Shown: positions 43,933-55,548, counted from the first letter of the stretch. The stretch is 64,000 nt of DNA from CAYNRE01 sp964399535 (GCA_964399535.1 CAYNRE010000009.1:725493-789492), one strand, 5' to 3'. Notes: generated from the letters alone by a model not told the origin. Numbers and translations: made by a program.

Positions 43933-45138
43933 TCAAAAGGCAGCCCGGTAAATGGCCTCGAGATCGTCGACCGTGGCCGGCCGCGGATTGACGCGCAGGA
44001 TGCGCTCGATCGAACCGGCTTTTTCGGCGAAGGTTCGCAGTTGTTCGACCCGCACCCCTAGTTCGCGTAGACGATCGGGAATGCCGATCTCGCGACGGAG
44101 CCGCCGCACGGCCTCGATCGCCGCCTGGGCGGCCGCCTCCGGTTCGAGCCCGGCCACGTCGGCCCCCAACAGGCTGGCGATTTCGGCCAATTCGCGCTGC
44201 CGGACCGCTTGGTTGAACTGCATGACGTAGGGCAGAAGCAGGCCATTCCCCGCCCCGTGGGAACAGTGAACCGCGGCCCCGACGGGATACTCCAAGGCAT
44301 GGACCGCCGCCACGCCGGCGTTGGAAAACGCCATGCCTGCCAGGGTGGCGGCCAGGGCCATTCCCTCGCGAGCTTCCAAATTCTCAGGCTCGTGAACGGC
44401 GGTTGCCAGGTGGCGCCCCACCAGCCGCACTGCCTCGCGGGCCGCCAGATCGGCCAGAGGGAACCGGCCTTGATACACGCTGACCTTCTCGGCCGGCAGG
44501 GGAAACTGCTGAAAGTCGACCGCCGTCAGTGCTTCGATCGCGTGGGTCAGGGCGTCGATTCCGCTGTCGGCCGTGACGCGCGGCGGACAGCTGACCGTGA
44601 GCAGCGGGTCGACCAGCGCCAGGCGCGGCCGAAGGTGGTTGCTCATCAGGCCTACTTTGAGCTGCCGCTCGGTATCGGTCAGAACCGCCGCGGCGCTCAC
44701 CTCGGAACCGGTCCCCGCGGTGGTCGGAACGGCCGCCAGCGGCAACACCGGGCCGGGCACGCGATCCTCCCCCACGTAGTCGGCCGGGGTCCCGCCGTGC
44801 GCCAGGATCAGGGCCACCACCTTGGCCAGATCCAGGTTGCTCCCCCCGCCCAAGCCCACGAGCCAATCGGGTCGGCAAACCCGGCCAGCGGCGACGGCCT
44901 CGTCGGCCACGGCCAGCGAGGGCTCGGCCCTTCCACCGGCGAATACTTCGCAGGCGACGCCGGCATCGCTCAACGCCGATCGAATCCGGTCGACCAGTCC
45001 GGCTTGAATCAAGTGGGCATCGGTTACCACCAGAACCCGTTTCGCGCCCGAACTGGCCAGCCGGCGCCCCAGTTGCGCGGCGGCCCCCCGGCCAAAGACG
45101 AGTTCTCCCGCGGTGTGAAAGGTCCAGGTGGTGCGCAT
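43933..45138 (-). CDS. Iron-containing alcohol dehydrogenase
   Basis: This is a 401-residue type III alcohol dehydrogenase. The NAD-binding half has LVGLGGGSNLDLAKVVALIL and PLAAVPTTAGTGSEVSAAAV. The metal ligands lie in ADSGIDALTHAIEALTAVD (D, H) and VHALEYPVGAAVHCSHGAGN (two H). It oxidises an alcohol or reduces an aldehyde. Relatives act on 1,3-propanediol, lactaldehyde or methanol, and sequence does not decide. No microcompartment gene is adjacent. It stands alone between thyX and the ABC-2 exporter. Confidence 0.94.
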   Translation of the reverse strand: MRTTWTFHTAGELVFGRGAAAQLGRRLASSGAKRVLVVTDAHLIQAGLVDRIRSALSDAGVACEVFAGGRAEPSLAVADEAVAAGRVCRPDWLVGLGGGSNLDLAKVVALILAHGGTPADYVGEDRVPGPVLPLAAVPTTAGTGSEVSAAAVLTDTERQLKVGLMSNHLRPRLALVDPLLTVSCPPRVTADSGIDALTHAIEALTAVDFQQFPLPAEKVSVYQGRFPLADLAAREAVRLVGRHLATAVHEPENLEAREGMALAATLAGMAFSNAGVAAVHALEYPVGAAVHCSHGAGNGLLLPYVMQFNQAVRQRELAEIASLLGADVAGLEPEAAAQAAIEAVRRLRREIGIPDRLRELGVRVEQLRTFAEKAGSIERILRVNPRPATVDDLEAIYRAAF

Positions 45139-45238
45139 CGATCACCAGGGGGTTCGTACCGGGGCGTTCGGCCAGTTAAACGGCGTGAGACCCCGGCCGG
45201 GCACGGGACGCGGACCGTGGGCAGTGAGGTACCGGTGC

Positions 45239-46006
45239 TTAGGTCAAATCCCGAAACTCGCGACGCGCAAAGACCACGAGGGCGATCAGCAGCGACACGA
45301 CCGAGATCCAAAGCAGCGTCGAGCCGGCCGCCTGGGCGCCCATCGGCACGAACCAGGTTGGGTCGGGAGTCTCCAGCCCGTACTCGCCCCCCACGGCATA
45401 CATCATCGAGCGGCCGTAATAGCTCACCGCCAGGCGCTTGATGATACCCGGCATATTGCCGATGAAGAACTCGAGGAACAGGGAGTACAGCAGGGCCACG
45501 ATGGTCGAGTGGCGAAACACGACCGCGAACAGGTGAAACAGCGCCACGTAAGCGATCGTCATGTAGAACACCGAAGGCAGATAGAGCCGAAACGCCAATT
45601 CCCCGACGGGGCCCGCCAGCCGGCAATACACGTAGAAGCTGCCGGTCACCAGCCCTAGCACCAGTGGCAGCGTGGCGGTGAGCTTAGCTAACAAAATCAG
45701 CGAGCGCGGTACCGGGCGAACCAGTAAGAACAAGAGCGTGCGGTCTTCGCGGTCGCCCCCCAGGCTGGTCGTGGCGTAGGCCAGCGTGCAGACCGGAATG
45801 ACGAACGAGGCGAAGATGAAGAGGACGAACTCCTGGCTGAAGCTGTCAAAGGCATTGCTGAAAATACCGATCTGCTGATACCGGCGGCGAAGCAAGAACA
45901 GCGCGCAGCCGGCCAGTGGAAAGACCACCATCATGGTATTCATCGACCACAGCAGGCGGCGGAAGGAAAGCATGAACAGGGTCGACCAGGCGCGCAGTAG
46001 GTTCAT
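45239..46006 (-). CDS. ABC-2 type transporter permease
   Basis: The 255-residue membrane protein has about six hydrophobic helices, for example TMMVVFPLAGCALFLLRR, EFVLFIFASFVIPVCTLAYA, LILLAKLTATLPLVLGLVTG and STLLWISVVSLLIALVVFAR. GGDREDRTLLFLLVRPVPRS is the cytosolic loop typical of NatB/ABC-2 permeases. Its ATG overlaps the stop of the ATPase gene (ATGA), so the two form an export pair. Cargo is unknown. Confidence 0.88.
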   Translation of the reverse strand: MNLLRAWSTLFMLSFRRLLWSMNTMMVVFPLAGCALFLLRRRYQQIGIFSNAFDSFSQEFVLFIFASFVIPVCTLAYATTSLGGDREDRTLLFLLVRPVPRSLILLAKLTATLPLVLGLVTGSFYVYCRLAGPVGELAFRLYLPSVFYMTIAYVALFHLFAVVFRHSTIVALLYSLFLEFFIGNMPGIIKRLAVSYYGRSMMYAVGGEYGLETPDPTWFVPMGAQAAGSTLLWISVVSLLIALVVFARREFRDLT

Positions 46007-46920
46007 CCCAACTCCTGCTGCAAATAGCCAAACACCGCGTCGGCCCCCGCGTCGAGCACTTCCAGGCGATGAAGGTTCAGGTCGTGCTTGAGCACTAGCT
46101 CGGCCAAATAATCGAAAAACTGGGCCGTGTGGCGGGTCTGGACGGTAAGCGAATGCTCGCGCATCTCGACCGCGTCGACCAACGGCAGACCGACCAGCCA
46201 GGCGGCCAGCTCGCGCTGCCGATCGGCAGCGATCTCGACCAGGAACGGCTGCTCGGAAATCAACTCGCGCACCTCGCGAATCGATCCCGAGGCGATGATG
46301 CGTCCCCGGGCGATCATCAACATCGAATCGGCCAGATGCTCGACTTCGACCAGAATGTGGCTCGATACCAACACCGTTTTGCCGCGCTCGGCCAGCCGGA
46401 CCAGGAGCTGGCTAATCTCCCGCCGCCCGCCCGGATCGATGCCGGTCATGGGCTCGTCGAGCAGCAAAATCTGTGGATCGTGAACAAGCGCCTGAGCCAG
46501 CTTGATGCGCTGCCGCATTCCGTGGCTGCAGCCCCCCAGCCGCCGCTCGCCCCGGCTGGTCATGCCCACCTCGTCGAGCGCCAACTCGGTCCGCTCCCGG
46601 GCTTCCCGCGCGCGGTACCCCTGCAGGCGGGCCAGCGTGAACACGAATTCCCGGCCGGTCATCTCCTCGTAGAAATTGTTGATGTCGGGGCTGTAGCCCA
46701 GTCTCCGCTTGGCCTGGGCCGACCAGGCGGCGCACTCGCCGATTTGGACCGTCCCCTGGGTGGGGCGCAACTGGCCGCTGGCCAGCTTCATCATGGTCGA
46801 CTTGCCGGCGCCGTTCGAGCCGAAGAGACCGGTAATGCCCGGCCCGATCCGACAGGTGATATTGTTCACCCCGATCACCGGCCCGTAGAGCTTGGTTACG
46901 TGGTCGAAGGTGAGCTGCAT
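46003..46920 (-). CDS. ABC transporter ATP-binding protein
   Basis: The 305-residue ATPase has Walker A (LFGSNGAGKSTMMKLASG), a Q-loop region (LGYSPDINNFYEEMTGREFV), the signature GGCSHGMRQRIKLAQALVHD and Walker B ILLLDEPMTGIDPGGRREIS. The H-loop is VLVSSHILVEVEHLADSM. The signature is CSHGM rather than LSGGQ, as in several ABC-2 exporters. The C-terminal 80 residues form the usual extra domain of drug/antibiotic-type exporters. It is coupled to the permease at 45239-46006 and may also serve the related permease at 49336-50226. Confidence 0.93.
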   Translation of the reverse strand: MQLTFDHVTKLYGPVIGVNNITCRIGPGITGLFGSNGAGKSTMMKLASGQLRPTQGTVQIGECAAWSAQAKRRLGYSPDINNFYEEMTGREFVFTLARLQGYRAREARERTELALDEVGMTSRGERRLGGCSHGMRQRIKLAQALVHDPQILLLDEPMTGIDPGGRREISQLLVRLAERGKTVLVSSHILVEVEHLADSMLMIARGRIIASGSIREVRELISEQPFLVEIAADRQRELAAWLVGLPLVDAVEMREHSLTVQTRHTAQFFDYLAELVLKHDLNLHRLEVLDAGADAVFGYLQQELG

Positions 46921-47576
46921 GAAACGGCGAATTCAGAAGCGTTTTGGCCGGGCAGAACCCGCTTGGCAGACCGCCGAGTGGAAAGCGCCAGCCGCTGGGC
47001 ATGTGCAAAGACAGGCTCGCAGATTGGCGGCGCTCTGGCAACGGTCCTCACCTTGGGGGGAGGAAAGGTGCCGCCCGCCACGAGAAATTGCTCGAAACGA
47101 GCTGAGGCCTGCGATTGGCTTTGGAGTCAGACCAATTACTATATTCTCTCCATGCGACGCGATCGGCCTAACCCCCACCTTTTGGTTGATTGAACCTGCT
47201 AACTGCCCTAGACTACTGGAACTCTCAGAGGGCACCGTTTCCGGTCTCGCCGGGGGAGAAATCGCACAAATCCTGATCTAGTTTGTCGTTCGCGGTTGCC
47301 AATTCAGGTTGGCGTTCGGCAGGGTCGTCGTGCGGTGCGGCCCCGGTAGCTATTCTGCATCCCCTAAGTCGGATGAAGCGTAATTCCGGGTTATCTTTGG
47401 CGAATAAACCTGACGGTTTCGTTATGTTGGAGACGATTTTTCCAGTAGGCCACCGCTGTTTCGGAGAAGCGTCGCGGCCACGTCGGAAGTCGACGGGAAG
47501 CCGCTCGGGCAGCGAATGAGAGAATGGCGGCCGTTACCGCATGGCTTGTGCAGCGTAGTTAGGTCCGCGGATTGGT
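46921..47576. other. Gene-free, lower-GC region between an exporter and a glycosyltransferase
   Basis: These 656 bases separate the divergently read ATPase and GT2 genes. They are visibly less GC-rich than the flanks, with runs such as CAATTACTATATTCTCTCC (about 47133-47151). The open frames here lack support. A minus-strand TATAGT near 47138 has no partner -35. A small hairpin AAACC-TGAC-GGTTT lies near 47406. Confidence 0.45.
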
Positions 47577-48605
47577 ATGCATCCTGAAGTAAGCGTCGTT
47601 ATCGCCACGTACAATTGCGCTCGCTTCTTGCCGGAAGCGATCGAATCGGCGCTTGCGCAGACTTGGACCGACCGCGAAATCGTAGTGGTCGACGACGGCT
47701 CGACCGACGACACGACGGAAGTCATGGCGAATTATCGCCATTTGCCCGAGGTTCGGTATTTCCGCCAGCCTCACCGCGGGCATGCCCGGACCAAGAATTT
47801 CGGCGTTGCGCAGTCCCGAGGGCGGTGGCTGGCCTTTCTCGACGCCGACGACATTTGGCTTCCCGAGAAGCTCGCGCTGCAGTTGGAATTGGCGCAGACC
47901 AGTTCCTGGGAGCCCGGCGTAGTGTTTACCCGCCGGCTGGTGGTGAACGCTCAGGGACAAGCGATCGACCTTCCCGAGATACCGCCGGTCCGGGGTCAGG
48001 TGCTGTCCGAGTTATTGCTGGAAAACTTCGTCTGTTTCTCATCGGCGATGGTGCATCGCGAGGTATGGGACGCGGTCGGCAGTTTCGACGACGCGCTGGT
48101 GTTTCCCATCGATTATCAACTTTGGCTGCGGATTGCGGTGGGCCATACGTTCGATTTTGTCGATCAGCCGCTGGTGAAATACCGCGTTAGCGGTACCGGC
48201 ATGTCGCAGCAGATCGACCGGGTCGAGCGGCGCCGCCAAATCGACCTGGCCATGCGGCGTTTTCTCGACCACCACGGCGGACGCCAGGCGGTTTCACAGG
48301 AGATGCTCGACGCCGCCGAAGTTCGCCGCAGTTGCCGTTTGGCCCTGGAAAGCCGCTACGAATCGCGATGGCAGGCACTGGGCTGGTATCTCAAGGCGCT
48401 GCGCCGCTCGCCCGCCAGCCGCGACATTTGGTACGGCTTAGCGGCCCTGCCCATGCCCGAGGTGGTGCGAAGGGCATTTCGTCGGGCTCGGCGGCGTCCG
48501 GCCGACTGGCGCGAGCCCCCCCTGCTCGACGTCGACCCCCAGCTCCAGGGGGATCGCGGCGAGGATCTAACTGGAACTCACGCCTCGGCCACGCTGGCCA
48601 AGTAG
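47577..48605 (+). CDS. Family 2 glycosyltransferase
   Basis: The 342-residue product has a single GT-A domain: VSVVIATYNCARFLPEAIES, IVVVDDGSTDDTTEVMANYR, ARTKNFGVAQSRGRWLAFLD with DADD as metal site, and YQLWLRIAVGHTFDFVDQPL. The remaining 130 residues are helical and basic. No membrane helix was found. It is preceded by a low-GC gap, stands isolated from the main glycan locus, and its end overlaps the convergent methyltransferase gene by 28 bases. It may have been gained separately. The acceptor is unknown. Confidence 0.92.
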   Translation: MHPEVSVVIATYNCARFLPEAIESALAQTWTDREIVVVDDGSTDDTTEVMANYRHLPEVRYFRQPHRGHARTKNFGVAQSRGRWLAFLDADDIWLPEKLALQLELAQTSSWEPGVVFTRRLVVNAQGQAIDLPEIPPVRGQVLSELLLENFVCFSSAMVHREVWDAVGSFDDALVFPIDYQLWLRIAVGHTFDFVDQPLVKYRVSGTGMSQQIDRVERRRQIDLAMRRFLDHHGGRQAVSQEMLDAAEVRRSCRLALESRYESRWQALGWYLKALRRSPASRDIWYGLAALPMPEVVRRAFRRARRRPADWREPPLLDVDPQLQGDRGEDLTGTHASATLAK

Positions 48606-49339
48606 AACACGTAGTTGTAGCTCTCGCCCGCTTGTTGCCAGAGGGCGATCTCTTCAGCGATGGAATCGGCCATGGCCAGCGCCTGGGGCCGCTCGGCGTG
48701 GTGCTGGCGAAAGGCCGTAAGCCGTCGGGAGAGCGGCTCGTAGTAATGGTCCCACCAGGCCTCGCGGGGCAGGACAAAGTCGGTTCGCCACTGGAAGCCG
48801 GCGGCTTCGATTCGCCGGCGATTTTCCAGCCGATGGCGTAGGTCGGGATAGGCCTGCTGCCAGAAGGCTACCGCGGTGGCGGGCGGATCGTCGTGGACCC
48901 AGCTCAGCTCGGTAAAAGCAAGTTGCCCGCCGGGCGCGAGCAGCCGCCGCCAGCGAGCCAGCCCGGCGTCGAACCCAGCCAGATAGAGCGCCCCTTCGGC
49001 CCAAACCAAATCGGCCGCGCCATCGGCCAGGGGAGGATCGCACAGGTCGCCCGCTACGAGCTCGATCGCGGCCGAACCGGTCGCGGCAGCCGCGCGGCGC
49101 CTGAGCTCGGCGAGTGGACCGAGCGCTCGGTCGAGTGCGACGAGGCGCGCGGCCGAAAGCCGGGCAAGCTCCAGGGTTGCGCCACCGCTGCCGCAGCCGA
49201 GTTCGACAATGGTCGGCCGCGGCCGAAGCGGCCTTAGCTGTTGCCAGGCCTGGCGCGTGGCCGCCGGACACCCCGGCCCCTGCCGTTCCAGTCCGGCCAT
49301 TAGCTGGTGCAGCCAATCGCCCGAGGGAGATTCGCTCAC
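48578..49339 (-). CDS. SAM-dependent methyltransferase
   Basis: The 253-residue protein is a class I methyltransferase: PTIVELGCGSGGATLELARL (motif I), LVALDRALGPLAELRRRAAA, DGAADLVWAEGALYLAGFDA and RRLLAPGGQLAFTELSWVHD. The tail DHYYEPLSRRLTAFRQHHAE resembles small-molecule methyltransferases. It starts at a GTG (49339) overlapping the stop of the upstream permease (GTGA), so translation is coupled. The substrate is unknown. Confidence 0.88.
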   Translation of the reverse strand: MSESPSGDWLHQLMAGLERQGPGCPAATRQAWQQLRPLRPRPTIVELGCGSGGATLELARLSAARLVALDRALGPLAELRRRAAAATGSAAIELVAGDLCDPPLADGAADLVWAEGALYLAGFDAGLARWRRLLAPGGQLAFTELSWVHDDPPATAVAFWQQAYPDLRHRLENRRRIEAAGFQWRTDFVLPREAWWDHYYEPLSRRLTAFRQHHAERPQALAMADSIAEEIALWQQAGESYNYVFYLASVAEA

Positions 49340-50226
49340 GTGACGATTTCCACGGCCCGGACCCGTTTGAGCAGCGCGGCGAGCGACGCGCCGCAGACCC
49401 CCAGCAGGATCAGTAGCGCCCAGCCGGCCAGCTCCCGCTGACCGTCGTCCGGGTAGCCGTCGGTGATCAGGCGGCTGGCGAAGTACATATCGCGCCAGGG
49501 GTCGATCAGCAGCCAGTAGTTGTTTTCCGTGGCGTCGCGGAGCGTGTTGGCCATGGTTCGGAGCATGACGAACAGGCTCGACCAGGTGATGGCGATGGGG
49601 GCCATTTTTTGCAGGTAGGCCGAAAGGGTCACGAGCAGCACGCTCATCACCGCGCACATGACCAGGCCGTAAAACGTAAACGAGAACAGCACTCGCCAGT
49701 TGTCGATCCAGTAGGCGGTCGACGCGGTGAACATGCCGTATTCCAGGTAGAGCAGCCACGAGGGAACGATCGTCAGCAGCGAGACCACCGCGCTCACGGC
49801 CAGCAGTTTGCCCAACAGGTACTGGGCCCGATCGATGCGCCGGGAGAGATAAAACGGCAGCGAATGAAATCGAAAATCACTCCCCACCAGCAGGCTTCCG
49901 GAAAAGGCCAGCAAGATCATGACCACAATGCTCTGCCGCTGCATGAACTCGATATAGCCGTTCTTGCCGTCCGTGGTGGGTTTCGACGAGAACCCGAACC
50001 GCTCGAGCAGGTGCTCCTGTGCCTCGCGGGGAATCTCGAACTGGGTTACCGCGTAAATAATCGACCAGAAGAGCAAGAAATTGAGCAGGCCCAGGCCGAG
50101 CACGATCCAGTACGAGCGGCGCCGGAAGACCTGCAACAGCCCGACCCGAACGATCGCCGCGCACGACCACCAGGGAGAGATCAACTGGCCCTCCCAGCCG
50201 TGATAATGAGCGTTGTCGATTCCCAT
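49336..50226 (-). CDS. ABC-2 type transporter permease
   Basis: From the ATG at 50226 the product has 296 residues. It shows about six membrane helices (SYWIVLGLGLLNFLLFWSII, SIVVMILLAFSGSLLVGSDF, LLAVSAVVSLLTIVPSWLLY, YGLVMCAVMSVLLVTLSAYL, WALLILLGVCGASLAALLKR). The loop FHSLPFYLSRRIDRAQYLLG is ABC-2-like. It has no ATPase next to it. The nearest is the gene at 46003-46920 on the same strand. A 100-residue soluble segment between helices 1 and 2 may face outside. It is coupled to the methyltransferase downstream. Confidence 0.85.
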   Translation of the reverse strand: MGIDNAHYHGWEGQLISPWWSCAAIVRVGLLQVFRRRSYWIVLGLGLLNFLLFWSIIYAVTQFEIPREAQEHLLERFGFSSKPTTDGKNGYIEFMQRQSIVVMILLAFSGSLLVGSDFRFHSLPFYLSRRIDRAQYLLGKLLAVSAVVSLLTIVPSWLLYLEYGMFTASTAYWIDNWRVLFSFTFYGLVMCAVMSVLLVTLSAYLQKMAPIAITWSSLFVMLRTMANTLRDATENNYWLLIDPWRDMYFASRLITDGYPDDGQRELAGWALLILLGVCGASLAALLKRVRAVEIVT

Positions 50227-50327
50227 GGGGCAGGTTCTCAGGTTTTGGGTGGTCGACGCCACGGAGGGTGGGGCCCCGCGGTGCCGATCGCGGCACTCCT
50301 GGGCCACGTCGGCCGGGCCGAGGCCGA

Positions 50328-51062
50328 TCAGGCACCGTCTCCCTCGGTCTCGTCGCCTTCGGCCGACGCACCTTCGGCCGCCGGGCGAATCTCGAGCAGC
50401 ACGCTGTCGGAGTCGGTCCCCTCGAGCGGCCAGCGGGCCAGTTTGCGCAGCTCGAGTCCGTGCATCAACCCCAAGTGGCGGGCCTCGCCCCGCTCCTCGA
50501 CCCAGGCCGGCCCCTTAATCAACAGCAGGCGGCCATAGTGCGAACGGCAAGGACCGAACCACTCCAGCAGCTTGGCAAGCCGGGCCACGGCGCGAAGGAC
50601 CAAGGTGTCGTAATGCGCCGAGAGCAAGTGTTTCTGCGCCGCGTGATGCACGACTTGCACGGGCAGCTCCAGACTTCGAGCCATTGCCTCGACGGCCCGC
50701 ACCTTCTTGGCCACCGAATCGATCAGCGTCAGGCGCAAGTCCGGCCGGACGATGGCCAGCACCAACCCTGGCACCCCTCCGCCCGTTCCCACGTCGAGCA
50801 CGCGCTGGCGATGGCCGAGCCGGCTTGCCAGCATCAGGCTGTCCAGCACGTCGCGGGCGGCGAAACGGTCGTAGGTGGTATGGCGGGTCAGGTTCAGCCG
50901 CTCGTTCCATTGCCAGAGCACGTGCGCGTATTGCTCGAGCCGCTCGACGGTTGCGGGTTCCAGGTCCAGGCCCCGCCGATGGAGCGCGGCCGCCAGGTTG
51001 GGCGACGGCGGAGAGGCCACGTCGTGGGGGGGTGGAACATCGGTCGGTATGGTATCGGTCAT
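50328..51062 (-). CDS. rsmG: 16S rRNA (guanine-527-N7)-methyltransferase RsmG
   Basis: RsmG methylates G527 of 16S rRNA, and its loss gives low-level streptomycin resistance in known bacteria. The 244-residue product has the family core: YAHVLWQWNERLNLTRHTTY, FAARDVLDSLMLASRLG, RVLDVGTGGGVPGLVLAIVR, LTLIDSVAKKVRAVEAMARS and LVLRAVARLAKLLEWFGP. A short acidic tail of about 20 residues is extra. The start at 51062 fits the family. The usual neighbours mnmG, parA and parB are absent here. Confidence 0.95.
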   Translation of the reverse strand: MTDTIPTDVPPPHDVASPPSPNLAAALHRRGLDLEPATVERLEQYAHVLWQWNERLNLTRHTTYDRFAARDVLDSLMLASRLGHRQRVLDVGTGGGVPGLVLAIVRPDLRLTLIDSVAKKVRAVEAMARSLELPVQVVHHAAQKHLLSAHYDTLVLRAVARLAKLLEWFGPCRSHYGRLLLIKGPAWVEERGEARHLGLMHGLELRKLARWPLEGTDSDSVLLEIRPAAEGASAEGDETEGDGA

Positions 51063-51284
51063 TTTCAAAGTGTCGAAAACAGGTCGCGAAGGGGTCCCAA
51101 AAGCCCTGGCCGGCACGGTTCAGGCTAGCCAAGCCGGAGGGTTCCCACCAGGGCCGGAAGTTGCCCGGCACCCGGCCGAGGGTTAGCATCAGCAATTCGG
51201 GGCCCGCTGCCCCGCGGCCGACGGAGTCGTAGCCGGTGCCGCAGGAGGCCTCCACTGCAGCCAGCCGCCCGGAGAAACTCGAGC

Positions 51285-52589
51285 ATGTCTGTCGTGCACG
51301 ACCGTCGTGAATTCTTGCGCCGCGCCGCCGCCGCCGCGGGCACCGTCGCCCTTTCGACCCCGACGAGCTGGAGCGCGGCCGCGGCTTGGGCCAAGCCCGC
51401 TCGCTCGCCCAACGAAAAGCTCGATTTAGGAGTGATCGGTGTCGCCGGACGCGGGGCCGACAACCTGGCCGGCGTTTCCGGCGAGAATATCGTGGCGCTC
51501 TGCGATATCGACGCCACCCGGCTGAGCAAGGCGGCCGAACAATTCCCGCACGCGGCCAAGTACACCGATTTTCGTCAAATGCTCGACCGCCAGGATCTCG
51601 ACGCGGTCGTCATTTCCACGCCCGACCATACGCACGCCATCCCCGCCGCGATGGCCCTGCGGGCAGGGCTCGACGTGTATTGCGAGAAACCGCTAGCCCA
51701 CTCGGTTTGGGAGGTGCGTCAGCTCCGCGAGCTGGCGGCCGAAAAGGGTGCCGTGACCCAGATGGGAACTCAGATCCACGCCGAGGACAACTATCGCCGG
51801 GTGGTCGAGTTGATCCAGGCGGGGGCGATCGGCCCCGTGCGGCGAATCCACGTGTGGCAAGGCAACTCGGTGGTGCCAGGCGTGCGGGTTGCCGAGGCAG
51901 CGCCGCCCCCCCAGGTGGATTACGATCTCTGGTTGGGCCCCGCCCCCTTCCGGCCGTTCCACCCCTCTCACTTTCATTTCAATTGGAGGTATTGGTTCGA
52001 TTTCGGCGGGGGCATTCTGGCCGATATGGGTTGCCACTATATCGACCTGCCGTTCTGGGCGCTGGGCCTGAGCGCCCCCACCCGAGTCGCTGCCCGGGGG
52101 GAAAAAACTTACGAGGGCGACAACGACGTGCCGGACAAGCTGCAGGTCGATTACTACTTCCCGGCGCGCGACGCCAGCCCCGAGGTACACCTGACCTGGT
52201 ACCACGGCGGCTGGATGCCCGAGGGGGCCGATGTTTACGGCAAGTCGTCGGCCGTACTGTTCGAGGGAGAGCGCGGCCGGCTTCTGGCCGACTACGGAAC
52301 GCGACAGGTTTTTCTCGCCGACGGTGGCGAAGTCATGCCCCCGGCCCCGACCCTAGCGTCGTCGATCGGGCACCACCGCGAATGGATCGAAGCCTGCAAA
52401 TCGCGCGGCCCCACCACCTGCAACTTTGCCTACTCCGGCGGGCTGGCCGAGACCGTGCTGTTGGGCAATGTTTCCTATCGGGCCGGGCAGCAACCGCTCG
52501 ACTGGGACGCGGCTTCGCTCAGCGCCACGAATTGTCCGGACGCGGCCCAGTACATCCGCCGTGAGTACCGCAAAGGCTGGACGCTGTAG
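51285..52589 (+). CDS. Gfo/Idh/MocA family oxidoreductase with Tat signal
   Basis: The 434-residue product starts with a twin-arginine signal (DRREFLRRAAAAAGTVALST). The NAD(P) domain follows (LDLGVIGVAGRGADNLAGVS, VALCDIDATRLSKAAEQFPH), with DAVVISTPDHTHAIPAAMAL and the family catalytic motif VYCEKPLAHSVWE. The C-terminal substrate domain has HFHFNWRYWFDFGGGILADM and GCHYIDLPFWALGL. Members of this type are abundant in planctomycetes and are thought to oxidise or rearrange sugars from polysaccharides. Tat export means it folds in the cytoplasm with its cofactor before transport. Confidence 0.94.
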   Translation: MSVVHDRREFLRRAAAAAGTVALSTPTSWSAAAAWAKPARSPNEKLDLGVIGVAGRGADNLAGVSGENIVALCDIDATRLSKAAEQFPHAAKYTDFRQMLDRQDLDAVVISTPDHTHAIPAAMALRAGLDVYCEKPLAHSVWEVRQLRELAAEKGAVTQMGTQIHAEDNYRRVVELIQAGAIGPVRRIHVWQGNSVVPGVRVAEAAPPPQVDYDLWLGPAPFRPFHPSHFHFNWRYWFDFGGGILADMGCHYIDLPFWALGLSAPTRVAARGEKTYEGDNDVPDKLQVDYYFPARDASPEVHLTWYHGGWMPEGADVYGKSSAVLFEGERGRLLADYGTRQVFLADGGEVMPPAPTLASSIGHHREWIEACKSRGPTTCNFAYSGGLAETVLLGNVSYRAGQQPLDWDAASLSATNCPDAAQYIRREYRKGWTL

Positions 52590-52631
52590 CGACGACGCGC
52601 GGCGAGCCGTTGTTGGGATACAAGCCCGGGG

Positions 52632-53522
52632 CTAGCCCCCCTGCTCTGCGATCAGCCGCTCGAGCCCCAGCATGGCCGTGGGCCAACTCGGTGCGGTGTC
52701 GGCGTAGGCCCGCCACCATTGCCAGAGCGTGGCCGCCATTGGCGCGGGCGGGTCGGCCAGTTCCCAGGCCGATAGGGCCAGGGCGATCGTCTCGGGGGCG
52801 AGCGTGGTCAGTTCCACCTCGGCGGCGGCCGCCACGCTGATCGGCACCAGGGCCAGGCTGCCTAATTCCAGCAGCCGGTCGCTGGGCAGCCAGCCTTCGT
52901 AGCGGGGCAGGTCGAGCTGAAGCTGGGCCACCAGCCACGCCAAACGGACCACTTCGGGAAGTTGGGCCAGCGGGTTGGTTAAAACCGCCTCGAACCGGAC
53001 CGAGTTGTACCAGGGGTGGGCCGCCCCGCCTCCACCCCCCACCGGCGCAATCAGCAGCACCTGGGCTTGCTCGGGCACCAATTCCGGCTCGCTGAAACGG
53101 GCCAGTTGCTCGAGCAGCCCCGGCCCTCGGGTGTCCCACTGCTCGCGGAGCGGTCCGGACCGTAGCTCGAGTTCCTCGTGCAGATCGGCCCAAAATGGGT
53201 CCAGACACAGGGCCAGTTCCTGGATCAACTCGGCCAGCTTGCCGTCGAGCGCCCCGGGGCGGCCGGCGCCGAGAGCCTTATCGAGCGCTTGGCGGGTCAA
53301 TTGCTGGGGTGCCTCGACGGTTGCCGAAAGCGGGATCAAATGGCGCCATAGCCGGCCAGACGAGTCTCCGGCAAGCGCGTCGACCGCGGCGAACTGGCCG
53401 ATCAGGGGGGCCAGCCGTTCGGCCAACGCCGGATCGACCAGTGGGCGCCCGGCAGCCGCCCGCTTGAGAGCGTGCCAGGCGCTGACCGAGCGGCTGGTGA
53501 GCCAATGAAGTTGTCTGGGCAT
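52632..53522 (-). CDS. Protein of unknown function
   Basis: The 296-residue product has no family that I recognise. It is alanine- and leucine-rich and helical, for example LAERLAPLIGQFAAVDALAG and LPEVVRLAWLVAQLQLDLPR, with a central glycine run (LLIAPVGGGGGAAHPWYN). There is no signal peptide or membrane helix. It is read divergently from speA with only 79 bases between, so the two may share a control region. Codon use resembles its neighbours, which supports that it is real. Confidence 0.72.
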   Translation of the reverse strand: MPRQLHWLTSRSVSAWHALKRAAAGRPLVDPALAERLAPLIGQFAAVDALAGDSSGRLWRHLIPLSATVEAPQQLTRQALDKALGAGRPGALDGKLAELIQELALCLDPFWADLHEELELRSGPLREQWDTRGPGLLEQLARFSEPELVPEQAQVLLIAPVGGGGGAAHPWYNSVRFEAVLTNPLAQLPEVVRLAWLVAQLQLDLPRYEGWLPSDRLLELGSLALVPISVAAAAEVELTTLAPETIALALSAWELADPPAPMAATLWQWWRAYADTAPSWPTAMLGLERLIAEQGG

Positions 53523-53601
53523 TCGGCTTAGTCCATGCTAGAACAACGAGTTAACCCACCTATTTCGTGGCGTCCGCCCGACCGGAGCAAAAACCAAGGC
53601 T

Positions 53602-55544
<1,943 letters not shown>

Positions 55545-55548
<4 letters not shown>

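Noticed and set aside
46921..47576. Small genes in the low-GC gap
   Set aside because: Frames are short, lack ribosome sites and do not resemble known small proteins.
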